Source: Archangium lansingense (GTDB lineage: Bacteria; Myxococcota; Myxococcia; Myxococcales; Myxococcaceae). From it: DNA of 64,000 nucleotides. The DNA is taken from assembly GCF_026626635.1 (NCBI RefSeq), contig NZ_JAPNKA010000001.1, positions 496,001 through 560,000 of the forward strand. The letters run 5' to 3'. Below, piece after piece: positions 1-9,798 of this stretch; positions within the stretch are counted from its first letter, which is position 1; every line of letters begins with the position of its first letter. Under the pieces are notes generated by a model. It saw only the letters and a program-made list of their open reading frames with translations, did no database searches and was not told where the DNA came from. The position numbers and the translations under genes were made by a program.

Positions 1-48
1 CACTCCCAGGTTCGTGATGATGCAACTCGATTTCCTGAGAGGTCCGTC

Positions 49-645
49 ATGGCCATCACAGACTCCAACATTGGTTCCATCACCCCGCGCCCCCGCACCA
101 CGGCGAGCCTCTGGGGTGGTCCCTTCGTGATGGGGCTGCTTCTGACGCTACTCGGGGTCGTGGCGCTGGGGGCAGTTGTCCTCACCAGCCTCGTCTCGGT
201 CATCTTCTACGGCTCCATGCTGGTGGTGGCGGGCGCCTTTGAGATCGTCCACGCCTTCCGCATCCGCAAGAAGGGGGAGAAGGGGGGACCCTTCGTGATG
301 TTCCTGCTGGGAGGCGTCCTCTCCATCGGGGTGGGCCTGATGCTGCTGGCTCGGCCGGATGCCGGACTGTTGGCGTTGACGCTCCTGATGGCCGGGTACT
401 TCTTCGCCAGCGGGCTCTTCCGGGGCATCACCTCCGTGGCCGATCGCTATGAGGGCTGGGGCTGGGACCTGGCCTACGGCATCGTGTCCGTGGCGCTGGG
501 CGCCATCATCTTCGCCCAGTTCCCCTCCTCCTCGATGTGGGCGCTGGGCATCGTGGTGGGCGTGGAGATCCTCTCCCGTGGCATCTCCATCATGGCGGGT
601 GCGCTCGCGGTGCGCGGTGTGCTGCGCCGACAGGTCCACGCCTGA
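49..645 (+). CDS. HdeD-family (DUF308) integral membrane protein
   Basis: 198-residue, strongly hydrophobic protein made of about six closely spaced membrane segments after a polar N-terminal tail of about 20 residues. Small residues and short charged loops (for example RIRKKGEKGG near residues 71-80) separate the helices. Length and pattern match the HdeD/DUF308 family, named after the E. coli acid-resistance membrane protein; the biochemical role of most members is unknown. A GAGAGG ribosome-binding site lies just before the ATG. The next gene is convergent, so this looks like a single-gene unit or the end of an operon entering from the left edge. Family assignment is fairly secure, function is not. 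Confidence 0.8.
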   Translation: MAITDSNIGSITPRPRTTASLWGGPFVMGLLLTLLGVVALGAVVLTSLVSVIFYGSMLVVAGAFEIVHAFRIRKKGEKGGPFVMFLLGGVLSIGVGLMLLARPDAGLLALTLLMAGYFFASGLFRGITSVADRYEGWGWDLAYGIVSVALGAIIFAQFPSSSMWALGIVVGVEILSRGISIMAGALAVRGVLRRQVHA

Positions 646-666
646 GGTGATGGGCCCAGGGAGCGC

Positions 667-1494
667 TTACCCGGTGAGCTCTCGGATGCCCGCCTGGGTG
701 ACTTGGAACAGGGCGACCGAGTCTGGCCCCTGGGCCACCTCATCCAGGCAGCACACCGTGGTGAGCTCGCCCGTGGGATGTCTCACGTAGCCGCGGTAGG
801 GCTTGTGCAGGTGTCCGCAGAGCACCAGTCGGGGCCGCAGCGCATCCACGAGCAGCCGAGCATACGCATTGCCGACAGCCTCATGGCTGGGGCTGCGGCG
901 CTGGTGCTCGAAGTCGCCCGCGTCAGCCGGATCGATGATGCCCGAGGGCCAGTCGTGCAGCAGCAGCACGTCGGCCCGCTCGAGCGCGAGGGCTTGCTCG
1001 ACGTCCTGCTCGGTGAAGGAGATGAAGTCCTTGGGGGAGACGCGGCCGAGCAGGGACACCGAGGGGCGCGGAGTCTGGAAGCGCTCCTCGCGGTGGATAC
1101 CCGACAGCCCCACGACCCGGAGACCGTGCAGTTCGATGACGCCCACGCGGCCGAGGTAGTGGCACTGGGACACCAGCTCGAAGCCGTCCGGTTGTTGCTC
1201 CAGGAAGCCATACGGCTCGTGGTTGCCGCCGATGAAGTGGACGGGCCAGGGAAAGCGAGCCCTGCCGGCGTGGTACGCGGGGAAGTCGCCCAGGTGCCGG
1301 TATTTCGCGGGCGCGGACATGGTGGCGAGGTCCGCCTCGTGGCGGTGGGGCTCGAAATCACCCACCTGCAGCACAAAGGCAGGTACCCGCCGAGCTTTCG
1401 CCGCCTTGTCTTGGACGCACCGCACCATCCGGTGCATGTGCCCGTGCACGTCTCCTACAGCGGCGAAGCAAAAGTCTTCCGGACGGCTGTCCAT
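667..1494 (-). CDS. calcineurin-like metallophosphoesterase
   Basis: About 275 residues from the ATG giving MDSRPEDF; the frame is open 14 codons further upstream, but the conserved part begins at this Met. The binuclear-metal motifs appear in order: GDVHGH near residue 14, GDFE, GGNHE, a later HDW, and GHLH near residue 225. Together they make the calcineurin-like phosphoesterase fold. The early motif order recalls bacterial relatives of the lariat-debranching enzyme group, but the substrate cannot be deduced. There is no signal peptide, so it is probably cytoplasmic. It is divergent from the methyltransferase gene with about 60 bp between starts, so the two may share a control region. Confidence 0.85.
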   Translation of the reverse strand: MDSRPEDFCFAAVGDVHGHMHRMVRCVQDKAAKARRVPAFVLQVGDFEPHRHEADLATMSAPAKYRHLGDFPAYHAGRARFPWPVHFIGGNHEPYGFLEQQPDGFELVSQCHYLGRVGVIELHGLRVVGLSGIHREERFQTPRPSVSLLGRVSPKDFISFTEQDVEQALALERADVLLLHDWPSGIIDPADAGDFEHQRRSPSHEAVGNAYARLLVDALRPRLVLCGHLHKPYRGYVRHPTGELTTVCCLDEVAQGPDSVALFQVTQAGIRELTG

Positions 1495-1555
1495 GGGTGG
1501 CACCTCGGGCCACTTCGACGAAGACGCGGGGCGCACCTGACATTACGCTCTTGTC

Positions 1556-2316
1556 ATGCTCGGTGACGCCTTCCTGTTGCTGCACACGGACCTGCCTCGC
1601 GAGGGACCTGGGAGCGATGACTGCACCCGCGAGGCACTTCGCCGTTTGCGTTCGCTCCTTTCTCCTTCCCCGCGGGTGTTGGATCTCGGGTGCGGCCCCG
1701 GGCGGCAGACGCTCGTGCTGGCGAGGGAGCTAGGCACCTCCATCATCGCCGTGGACTCGCACGAGCCCTTCCTCGCGCGGTTGAAGACCGAGGCGGCGGT
1801 CCAGGGGCTCGGGCACCTGGTGAGCACGCGGCGCGCGGACTTCGCGGCGCTCGAGGACGCCCCGGGCAGCGTGGACCTCATCTGGTCCGAAGGAGCCATC
1901 TACATCCTGGGCTGGGGCGCGGGACTGCGGCGGTGGCGTCCGCTGCTGAAGGACGGAGGCCTGCTGGCCGCCAGCGAGGCGACGTGGCTCACCGACTCGC
2001 CTCCGGCCGAGGCCGCCGACTTCTGGCGCGAGGCCTACCCGCGCATGGCACCACCGCCTCCAACAGCGCCACGGCGCGCGAGGCCGGCTTCGAGGTGCTG
2101 GACACCTTCGTGCTGCCGGCCCCGGCGTGGTGGGACGAGTACTACCACCCCCTGGAGGCGCGCATGGCCTCGTTGCGCGAGCGCTCCCGAGGGGACGCGG
2201 ACCTCGCCACCGCCATTGTTGAGACGGAGCGGGAGATTGACCTCTACACCCGCTACGGCACCTCCTACGGCTACGTCTTCTACCTGCTGCGGGCCCAGGG
2301 CCAGGGCGGGAGTTGA
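1556..2316 (+). CDS. class I SAM-dependent methyltransferase, frameshifted
   Basis: The first part reads in one frame with a typical SAM-binding motif I (VLDLGCGPGRQT near residues 41-52), an acidic residue ending strand 2 (AVDSH) and a motif IV-like VDLIWSEGAIY. After FWREAYPRM the coding frame moves, and the new frame continues with AREAGFEVLDTFVLP and WWDEYYHPLE to a stop at 2316. A third G after ATG at 2045-2048 would restore one continuous protein of about 253 residues. The C-terminal part resembles the small-molecule/ubiE-like methyltransferase fold, substrate unknown. Either the gene is mutated or the assembly lacks one base. The gene starts at the ATG following the divergent intergenic region. 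Confidence 0.75.
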
Positions 2317-2352
2317 GCGGCGTCGGGCCCCGGGCCAGGTGTGCCCGGGGGC

Positions 2353-3309
2353 TCAGCGGCAGGGGCCGCAGTCCAGCGCGCAGTCGTCGTAGCGGTTGCT
2401 GCTGCCACAGGACTCGCTGGCCTGGCAGATGTCGTCACCGCACACGACGACCTCCTGGGCGCGCAGCCGAGTGGTGATGGGGCGGTACGTCCTGCCGTCG
2501 CGGGTGCACTGTGTGTAGTACGTCCCGGTGGGGTCCAGGGTGCAGCTGTCCCGGCAGTTGCCGATGTGGACGAGGGGCGGGCACGCATCGCTGCCCTCGA
2601 GCGCGCAGGCCCGCAGGCTGCTCTGCCATGGGGCCAGCGGGGCCTGGTCGTTGCCGACGAAGAGGCCCTCGTCGGTGAACATGTTGCCGAAGAAGCACGC
2701 CTCCCGCAGCGAGTACATCGACAGCTCCGCGGCCGAGTAGGGGATGAGCTGCCCCTGCGCGTTGGCGCCCAGCACGGAGACGCCCACCGAGCGCCCGAAC
2801 TTGTTGACGAGCGCCGCGATGCACGCCGTCACCACCTGCTGCTCCGCCGCGGTGGCCGGTGCGCCTCCCGACCAGCTCGGCGCCAGCCCCAGGCTCCCGG
2901 GCCACGAGTAGGTGAGCCCGCCGTCGTTGAACGTGCGGGACTGCCCGGCCGGTACGGCGCAGCGGACCAGGTACTTCATGAAGAGGCTCGTCGTCAGCGG
3001 GCTCTCCTGGAACCACGTGGTGAAGGCGCTGCTGGCCAGTCCATTGAAGGCCAGTCCATTGAAGGCCAGCCCGTTGAAGGCCAGGCCATTCATGGTCAGC
3101 CCATTCATGGTCAGTCCGTTCTCGTCCTCGAGTCCCTGGATGGAGGTGCCCACGCTGGTGGTGCTCAGCTCCAGGGGCGGGTGGGGGGCCGCCTCCTCCA
3201 CCGGGCCGCAGCCCCCGGCGAGTGTCAGCAGCAACGCTCCCAGCAGCGACTGCAGGGTGGATGCCGTGGTTCCCGCACGGCGCGTCTTCGTGAACGAAGT
3301 GCTCTTCAT
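2353..3309 (-). CDS. NGL-repeat, Cys-rich lipoprotein
   Basis: 318 residues. The N-terminus has basic residues, a hydrophobic stretch and a lipobox-like LAGGC at residues 30-34, so it is probably lipidated and exported. Residues 64-92 are pentapeptide repeats: two NGLTM units, three NGLAF units and a final NGLAS. The middle has no recognised domain. The C-terminus carries evenly spaced cysteines (CGDDIC, ESCGSS, DCALDCGPC), a pattern seen in short disulfide-rich modules of myxobacterial surface proteins. Function unknown. It converges on the methyltransferase gene, and the 490 bp upstream hold no gene. Confidence 0.75.
   Translation of the reverse strand: MKSTSFTKTRRAGTTASTLQSLLGALLLTLAGGCGPVEEAAPHPPLELSTTSVGTSIQGLEDENGLTMNGLTMNGLAFNGLAFNGLAFNGLASSAFTTWFQESPLTTSLFMKYLVRCAVPAGQSRTFNDGGLTYSWPGSLGLAPSWSGGAPATAAEQQVVTACIAALVNKFGRSVGVSVLGANAQGQLIPYSAAELSMYSLREACFFGNMFTDEGLFVGNDQAPLAPWQSSLRACALEGSDACPPLVHIGNCRDSCTLDPTGTYYTQCTRDGRTYRPITTRLRAQEVVVCGDDICQASESCGSSNRYDDCALDCGPCR
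3031..3120. repeat. 15-bp tandem repeat inside lipoprotein gene
   Basis: About six in-frame 15-bp units, three of them nearly identical (CAGTCCATTGAAGGC on the plus strand and close variants). They encode the NGL-x-x pentapeptides of the minus-strand lipoprotein. Such an array can gain or lose units by slippage without breaking the frame. Confidence 0.85.
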
Positions 3310-3800
3310 GTGCTACCCCCCGGAGCCCACTCGTGGATGCTCCGCTCCGGGTTGCGCCGGTGCGAAGCGGGCTCCAAGAGGAAACTGACGTTGTTTCTGT
3401 AACTCCGATACAGGTCGGAGCTCAGGTTGTGCCGGAGCGTTGTCGGCGAACGATCGCCGCGTGGAGTGCAGGACACCCCATGGCGGAGTCGTCGGGCAGT
3501 GGACGCCCGGTGTTGCCCGGTGAAGGCGTGGTCAGTCTCGTCACTCGGGCTGGGGCGCACTGTTGGCTTGGCACCATGCTGCCCCACGTGAAGGGTTGTC
3601 AGCCGAGGTGAGTGGCCCCTAGCCATGGAGGCTTCTTCTGTCGAGCGCGCCGGGGGTGTGGACAGAAGGGAGTGCGAGTGGGAGCCGGGCTCGCGGGCGA
3701 AGGTCAGTGCGCTCCGTATGCTGGTGCACGGATGGGGCGCAGGGGGGGCGCGAAATTACGGCCTCACGGTCATCATGATCGCAGGCGAGGGAGAGTGGTG
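3310..3800. other. 490-bp divergent intergenic region with inverted repeats
   Basis: No convincing gene is present; the open frames here have poor codon character. Two overlapping dyads lie close to the lipoprotein start: CTGTA-n7-TACAG (3397-3413) and CTCCGA-n6-TCGGAG (3403-3420). They could form an operator for the minus-strand lipoprotein gene, but this rests on symmetry alone. Confidence 0.4.
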
Positions 3801-6800
3801 ATGGGGAGCGTCCTGCGCATGGTTTCACCTCTCAGCACCATGGAGGGCCCTGGATTCGGGGGGGCTCCGCGGCGACGTTCCTCGACCGTCGCGGCTCCCA
3901 CCGGAACGGTGGTGCTCGTCTTCACGGAGGTCCAGGGCTCCACGCGGCTGTGGGAGCAGTGCAGCGGCGGCATGCGGGCCGCGCTGGACATACACGACCG
4001 GGTGCTGCGCGCGCTGCTGGCCGAGCACGGCGGCTACGAGGTGAAGACGCAGGGAGACTCCTTCATGGTGGCCTTCCCCTCGGCGGTGGAGGCCGTGTGC
4101 TGGTGCCTCCGGACGCAGCAGGAGTTGCTGCGCGCGCCCTGGCCGGAGGAGCTGCTGGCCGAGCCGGATGCGGCGGAGGAGCTGGGGCCGGGCGGGTGTG
4201 TGTACCGAGGCCTGCGGGTGCGGATGGGCGTGCACCTGGGAGAGCCGGAGTGCCGTCTGGATGCGCAGACAGGCGAGGTGGACTACTTCGGGCGAGTGGT
4301 GAACGTGGCGGCGCGCGTGGCGTCGGCTGGCCAGGGCGGGCAGGTGCTGGTGAGCGGGATGGCCTGGGCGCGGGTGGAGGGAGAGCTGGAGGTGTTGGGC
4401 CGGCCCCGGGTGCACGCGCTGGGCGAGTACCACCTGCAAGGTGTCGAGGAGGCCGTCTCGCTCGTGGAGGTGCTGCCCGCGGCGCTGGTGGGACGGCGCT
4501 TCGAGGCGCTCCGGGTGCAGCGGGTGCTGCGGGGCCATGTGCCGGGCGAGACGGGGGAGCTGATCGGCCGGCAGGAGGAGCTGGCGGAGCTGCGGCGGTG
4601 CTTCGACTCGGGGGCGCGGCTCGTCACGTTGCTGGGCCCCGGAGGCATGGGGAAGAGCCGGCTGGCCACGCGCTTCGGCAACCTGGAGCTGGCGGCGCGC
4701 ACCTGGGAGGGCGGGGTGTGGATGTGCGAGCTCACGGACGCGGCGACGGTGGGCGACATCTGCCACGCCGTCGGCCAGGCGCTGGGTGTCGCGCTCACCC
4801 GCAGCGGCGAGGACAGCGAGCCGGCGGAGCGGCTGGGGCGGGCCCTGGCCGGGCGCGGGGACGTGCTGCTCATCGTCGACAACGTGGAGCATGTCATCCA
4901 GCATCTTCCGGCCACGCTGGGCCGTTGGCGCGCGCTGGCGCCCCAGGCACGGTTCCTCGTTACGTCGCGCGAGTCGCTCCTCCTGCCCGAGGAGCGTGTC
5001 ATCGACCTGGAGCCGCTGGAGGTGCCCGAGGAGGGAGAGACGTGCAAGGAGCTGATGGCCGCTGCGATGCGATGCGGCTGTTCGTCCAGCGCGCCCGGTC
5101 GGTGCGCGGCGGCTTCGAGCTGACGGACGCGGAGGCCCCGCTGGTGGCGGACATTGTCCGCAAGCTGGACGGCATTCCCCTGGCCATCGAGCTGGCAGCA
5201 GCGCGCACCAACTTGCTGGGCGTGTCCCAGATTCAGGAGCGGCTCTCCCGCCGCTTCGAGCTGCTGCGCGGAGGCCGGCGCGACGGCTCAGCGCGGCAGA
5301 GTACGCTGTGGGGCGCGATCGACTGGTCCTGGAATCTGCTGGAGCCCGCGGAGCGGGCGGCGCTGGCGCAGTGCTCGGTGTTCCGGGGCGGCTTCACCCT
5401 GGAGGCGGCTGAGGCGGTGCTCATGTTCCCGCCGGGTGGGCCGGACGTGATGGAGATCATCCACTCGCTGCGCTCCAAGTCGCTGTTGCGCGCCTATGCG
5501 CCGGACGGGCTGCCCGGAGAGCTGCGCCTGGGCCTGTATGAGAGCATCCGCCAGTACGCGTCCTCCCGGCTGGCGGAGCGGGGCGAGGGGGCGATCCTGG
5601 CGACACGCCATGCGAGCTGCTACCTGGCGATGGCGCGGCGGTTGAGCGCACGGATGCGAGGAGAGGGCGGGGAGCTGGCCTTCCGACGGCTGTCGTTGGA
5701 GCGTGAGAACCTGCTGGCCGCGTGTGACAACGCACTGGCGGTGGTGCCTGCCAACGAGGGCTCCCTGGAGCGGGCGCTGGGCGCGCTGGTGGCGCTGGAG
5801 CCGGACGTGACGGCTCGGGGCCCGGTGGGCATCACCCAGTCGCGGCTGGACCGGGCGTTGGAGCTGTCGTCCACCGTGAAGGTGGAGCCGCTGCTGCGGG
5901 CCGAGGCGCTCGCGGTGCGAGGCCGGACGCACCACGGCGCGGGTCAGCTCGCCGCGGCCTGGAGGGACTTGGAGGCGGCGCGCTCGGCCTTTGACGCGCT
6001 CGACGCGGTGGACCGGGCCAAGCGCGTGCTGGTGGACCTGAGCATCGTGGCGCGCGACGAGGGGGACACGGGTACGGCCTGGGAGCTGGTGCAGGAAGCG
6101 CACGAGCTGCCCTCGCTGGGAGACCGGTGGCTGGACGCGTACACGGTGGGCAACCTCGGCATCCTGGAGATGGGGCGGCGCGGCGCTGGAGCGGCGGTGC
6201 CTCACCTGCGCACCGCGTTGGAGCTGTTCCGCGCCGTGGGCGACGTGGCCTTCGAGGTGGGTTTCCTCACCAACCAGGCCATGGCGATTGGCGAGGGCGG
6301 GGGCACGGCGGAGGCGGTGGCGCTGCTGGAGGAGGCGATGGAGAAGGCCTCGCGCGTGGGAGACAGGGCGGGGCATGCGCTGGCGCGAGTGAACCTGGGC
6401 TGCTTCCTGCTCGACGCGGGCCGGGCGGCGGAGGCGCGCGAGCACCTGGAGGCCACGGTGCGGATGGGGCGGCAGCTCGGCATGCGCATCCTGGAGGGGG
6501 CCGCGCTGGGGGAGCTGGGCCGGGCCCTGGTGGCGCTCGGAGCGCTGGAGGACGCGCGTGCCCGCCTGTCGGAGTCCATCTCCATCCTGGATCGGGTGTC
6601 GCGCTGGCATGCGCTGCGCTTCACCGCGCACCTGGCCTCGGTGCAGGCGGCCCTCGGAGAGCTGGAGGCGGCCCGGGACGGCTTCGCCTCGCTGGAGGTG
6701 ACGCCCGAGCTGAGGGACGACACCGTGCTGCGCGAGCTCTCCTCGCTGCTGCGGGCCTCGCTGGACCTGGCCGAGGCCGCGAGGAGCACGCCGGGCAGCG

Positions 6801-6952
6801 AAGCGGGGCTGAAGTCCCTCGCGGAGGCGAGGCGACGCGTGGAGCGGGCGAGAGTCGCTCCGGCGGAGGCGGCCTCGTCTGATCTGCGCGAGGCCCTGCG
6901 GGTGCTTGGCCGGAGCGTGCTGGGCGCCTACGGGGACACCGCCCAAGCGTGA
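3801..6952 (+). CDS. class III nucleotidyl cyclase-like / ATPase / TPR regulator, frameshifted
   Basis: Start chosen at ATG 3801 after a GA-rich ribosome-binding site. Residues of about 35-230 form a class III adenylate/guanylate cyclase-like domain (FTEVQGSTRLW, QGDSF, VNVAARVAS). The first metal-binding Asp of FTDxxGST is Glu here, so activity is uncertain. Next come an NB-ARC/AAA-like ATPase with Walker A GPGGMGKSR and Walker B LLIVDNVEH, a winged-helix-like segment (IDWSWNLLEPAERAAL) and a long TPR-like helical C-terminus. The frame shifts at 5065-5074, where CGATG is tandemly duplicated; removing one copy joins ELMAA to AMRLFVQRAR. The layout resembles cytosolic signalling ATPases related to AfsR/MalT-type proteins. 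Confidence 0.8.
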
Positions 6953-7013
6953 GCGGTGCCCTGGGCGCCTGTCCACGAAGCTCTTGAACCTGCTCCCGAG
7001 ACCCTGTGGATGT

Positions 7014-7049
7014 CCCCTCTCCCTTTGGGAGAGGGCTAGGGTGAGGGTC
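7014..7049. repeat. REP-type palindromic element, copy 1
   Basis: CCTCTCCC (7016-7023), a TTT loop and GGGAGAGG (7027-7034), followed by the shared tail GGGTGAGGGT. The same core and tail recur at 29063-29114, 44851-44898 and, inverted, 58786-58822. It lies between the convergent cyclase/ATPase and aminopeptidase genes and could also act as a transcript-end hairpin. Confidence 0.8.
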
Positions 7050-7057
7050 TTCCCCGC

Positions 7058-9787
7058 TCAGCGCTGCGTCGCCGTGTTCACGCCCTTGCCGCGGGTGCGG
7101 AGGAACTCCCGCACACCCGGCTGATTGCGGCGCTCCGATTCCATGCAGAGCTGGATGGACTCGAGCGAACGAGCCAGGGAGCGCGGCCCTCCCTCGATCT
7201 TCTCCACGCGGGAGCGCAGGAAGGCCTCGGCCTCAGCTCGCCGCTGCTCGTCACAGAGGTCTCCCACCATCCCGATAAGTCCATTCAGCTCATCCGAGCG
7301 CATCCGGCTGGAGAGCGCGTCGAAGTTCTGCCGGTAGAAGTCCCAGGCCTGCTCGCGCGACTCGGCGGAGAAGAAGGCCTGGTAGAGGATGGAGGTCGTC
7401 TCGCGCACGTCGAACTCGTCGCCGGCCACCAGGGCGAGCGCCTCCTTCACGAGCGCCGGGTCGCGGAAAGCGCCCAGCGTGCTGAGCAACCGGACGCGCT
7501 CGTTGCGGTCCTTCGCCGTGCGGGCCTGGGCGAGCAGCGTGTCGAAGAGGGCGCGGTCGCCGCTGCGTGCCGCCACCCGGACAGCCGTCCAGGCCACCTC
7601 CGGGTGCACGGCCTTGCGGTCCGCCAGAAACGCGCGGGCGAGCCGGCTCCCCTCCTGGATGAGGGCCGGATCCTGTCCGCCCACGGCCGCGATGCCGAGC
7701 AGCGCCGAGCGCAGCTGCTTCACCTCATCGCCCTCGCCCGGCTTGGGCGTCCAGCCCAGGGCACGGGCCCGAGGGGCGTAGAGGTCGCGCAGCCAGGCCC
7801 GGTAGAGCGGGCGGTCGGCCTCGGGGAGCCGATCGAGCTTGATGTCGGAGAGGAGCTGCATGCCGCGCTGGAGGATGAGGCGGTGGGGGTCCGCGGCGGT
7901 GGCGGGGACGAGCTTCATGGCCTCGCCGAGCGGCACGTCGCCCCGGTCCACGGCGGCCTTCACGTCGGTCAGGAGGGCGAGCCGCTCCGAGGTGCTCAGC
8001 GTCCCCGGGGCCGCGGAGAGGAGCTGGGCGAGCTGCTCGCGCGAGTAGCTCACGCGGTAGTAGCCGGTGCCGCCCGCGTTGAGGAGGAGCCACGAGGGGC
8101 AGCCCTGGAAGGGCAGCTCCAGCTCACCCGTGGAGCTGGAGAGGAGCGTGCAGGCGCGTGTGGCGTCCTTGCCCTTGCCCGCGCGCACGCACACGGGGAT
8201 GTCCCACGTCTGGCCGGTGGTTCCGGTGGAGCCGGCGGGGAGGAAGCGGTCCTGCGAGAGCGTCAGCCGTGGAGCCGTGCCCGGCTTGCACTGGAGCGTG
8301 GCGGAGACGCGGGGCACACCCGGTTGGTCAACGTAGCCGCGGAAGACGCGGGCCGCGTCGGCCCCGAGCGACTCGTCGAGCGTGGCGAGGAAGCCGTCCG
8401 AGTTCGTCACACGCCAGGCGTGCTTGCGCACATGGGTGCGCAGCGCGTCGCGAAGCCGCTCCTCGCCGAGCCACCCCTCGAGCATGGAGAGCAGCGCGGC
8501 GCCCTTGGCGTAGGTGGTGCCGTTGTCGAAGGCGCCGATGATGTCGTCGTTGGTGGTGATGGGCTTGCGGACGGCAGGCGAGGTGACGAGCGAGTCCGTC
8601 TCGAGCGCGAACGTGGACGAGTTGGCCTGGCTCTCCAGCGTGTACTGCCAGGCCGGGTCGAACTGGCCAGTGATTTTGTGGTCGAGCCAGGTGGTGAGGG
8701 ACTCGTTGAGCCAGGTGTCGTCCCACCAGCGGCAGGTGACGACGTTGCCGAACCAGTAGTGGGCCAGCTCATGGATGGCGATGTTCACGTAGGACTTGCG
8801 GCGCTGGGGCGTCTCCTCGCCAGGACGGATGAGGGTGAGGGGCTGGCCGAGCGCGACGATGCCCGAGTGCTCCATGGTGCCCCAGAAGTGGGGCACCACC
8901 GCCACGTCGAGCTTCTCGTAGGGATAGGTCTGGTCGAAGAAGTCCTCGAGCAGCGTGATGATGCGCGGGGTGACGCTGGCGGCGTAGGCCGTCTCGGGGC
9001 CGCGGCCGCGGGGGACGATGAAGCGCAGGGGGGCGAGGGCGCGCCCGACGGAGCCGGCGTCCACCAGGTCGAAGGGGCCGACCACGAAGGCGACGAGGTA
9101 GCTCGGCATCGGACGGCTCTCGGCGAAGGTGACGCGCTTGAGGCCCCCGGGCAGCGGCTCCTCGGAGACGATGGCGTGGTTGGCGAGCGCCACGTGCTCC
9201 TGCTTCACCGTGAAGCGCAGGCGCCAGGGCACCTTGAAGCCCGGCTCGTCGAAGCACGGGAAGGCGCGTCGCGCGTCGATGGGCTCGAAGAAGGTATAGA
9301 GGTAGGGCTCGCCGCCCTCTTCCACGGCGTAGATGCCCTGGCTGCGCTCACGGTCCGCGCGGCCGGTGAAGGAGAGGAGGAGCTGAGCCTGACCGGTGCC
9401 GAGTGTCTCGGGGAGCAGCACGCCGAGCCGGCCCTCTGTGGCGGTGACGGTCTTGGCCTCCAGTGTGCGGCCATTGGTGAGGACGCGCGCCTGAGTCACC
9501 TGGAGGTCCTGCGCATGCAGCCACACCTGGCGTACCGGCTCACGAACGTCCAGGTCGACGGTGACGGTGCCGGAGTAGGTGGGTTCCGCGGGGAGGAGCG
9601 TCAGGTCCAGCGCGTAGCGCACGGGCCGCACGGAGTCGGGCAGGCGCAGCTGCGGGGGCTGGGGCTCGGGCCATTCCGGGGCGGCGGCCACGGGCGTGGG
9701 CGCTGTGGGGGCTACCGGTGGAGCCTCGGGAGCGTGGGCACAGCGAAGGGAGACGAGGGCGATGAGAGCGATGAGGAGCCAGCGCAT
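7058..9787 (-). CDS. M1-family (gluzincin) aminopeptidase, exported
   Basis: About 909 residues from the ATG at 9787, which gives a hydrophobic leader (MRWLLIALIALVSLRCAHA); a longer upstream frame is open but unrelated. The zinc motif HELAHYWFGN lies near residue 338 and is followed by the third-ligand motif NESLTTW. The exopeptidase motif, normally GAMEN, reads GTMEHSG here. An N-terminal beta-rich domain and a C-terminal helical ERAP-like domain complete the usual M1 layout. The leader ends in Cys but lacks a clean lipobox, so periplasmic, lipidated or secreted forms are possible. It lies just downstream of the VOC gene on the same strand, with 11 bp between. Confidence 0.9.
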   Translation of the reverse strand: MRWLLIALIALVSLRCAHAPEAPPVAPTAPTPVAAAPEWPEPQPPQLRLPDSVRPVRYALDLTLLPAEPTYSGTVTVDLDVREPVRQVWLHAQDLQVTQARVLTNGRTLEAKTVTATEGRLGVLLPETLGTGQAQLLLSFTGRADRERSQGIYAVEEGGEPYLYTFFEPIDARRAFPCFDEPGFKVPWRLRFTVKQEHVALANHAIVSEEPLPGGLKRVTFAESRPMPSYLVAFVVGPFDLVDAGSVGRALAPLRFIVPRGRGPETAYAASVTPRIITLLEDFFDQTYPYEKLDVAVVPHFWGTMEHSGIVALGQPLTLIRPGEETPQRRKSYVNIAIHELAHYWFGNVVTCRWWDDTWLNESLTTWLDHKITGQFDPAWQYTLESQANSSTFALETDSLVTSPAVRKPITTNDDIIGAFDNGTTYAKGAALLSMLEGWLGEERLRDALRTHVRKHAWRVTNSDGFLATLDESLGADAARVFRGYVDQPGVPRVSATLQCKPGTAPRLTLSQDRFLPAGSTGTTGQTWDIPVCVRAGKGKDATRACTLLSSSTGELELPFQGCPSWLLLNAGGTGYYRVSYSREQLAQLLSAAPGTLSTSERLALLTDVKAAVDRGDVPLGEAMKLVPATAADPHRLILQRGMQLLSDIKLDRLPEADRPLYRAWLRDLYAPRARALGWTPKPGEGDEVKQLRSALLGIAAVGGQDPALIQEGSRLARAFLADRKAVHPEVAWTAVRVAARSGDRALFDTLLAQARTAKDRNERVRLLSTLGAFRDPALVKEALALVAGDEFDVRETTSILYQAFFSAESREQAWDFYRQNFDALSSRMRSDELNGLIGMVGDLCDEQRRAEAEAFLRSRVEKIEGGPRSLARSLESIQLCMESERRNQPGVREFLRTRGKGVNTATQR

Positions 9788-9798
9788 GGCGCGCGAGG

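Noticed and set aside
3950..6952. Independent 1000-codon gene starting at 3950
   Set aside because: Its first 370 codons are an out-of-frame shadow of the cyclase/ATPase; only the part after 5070 is real and belongs to the same gene.
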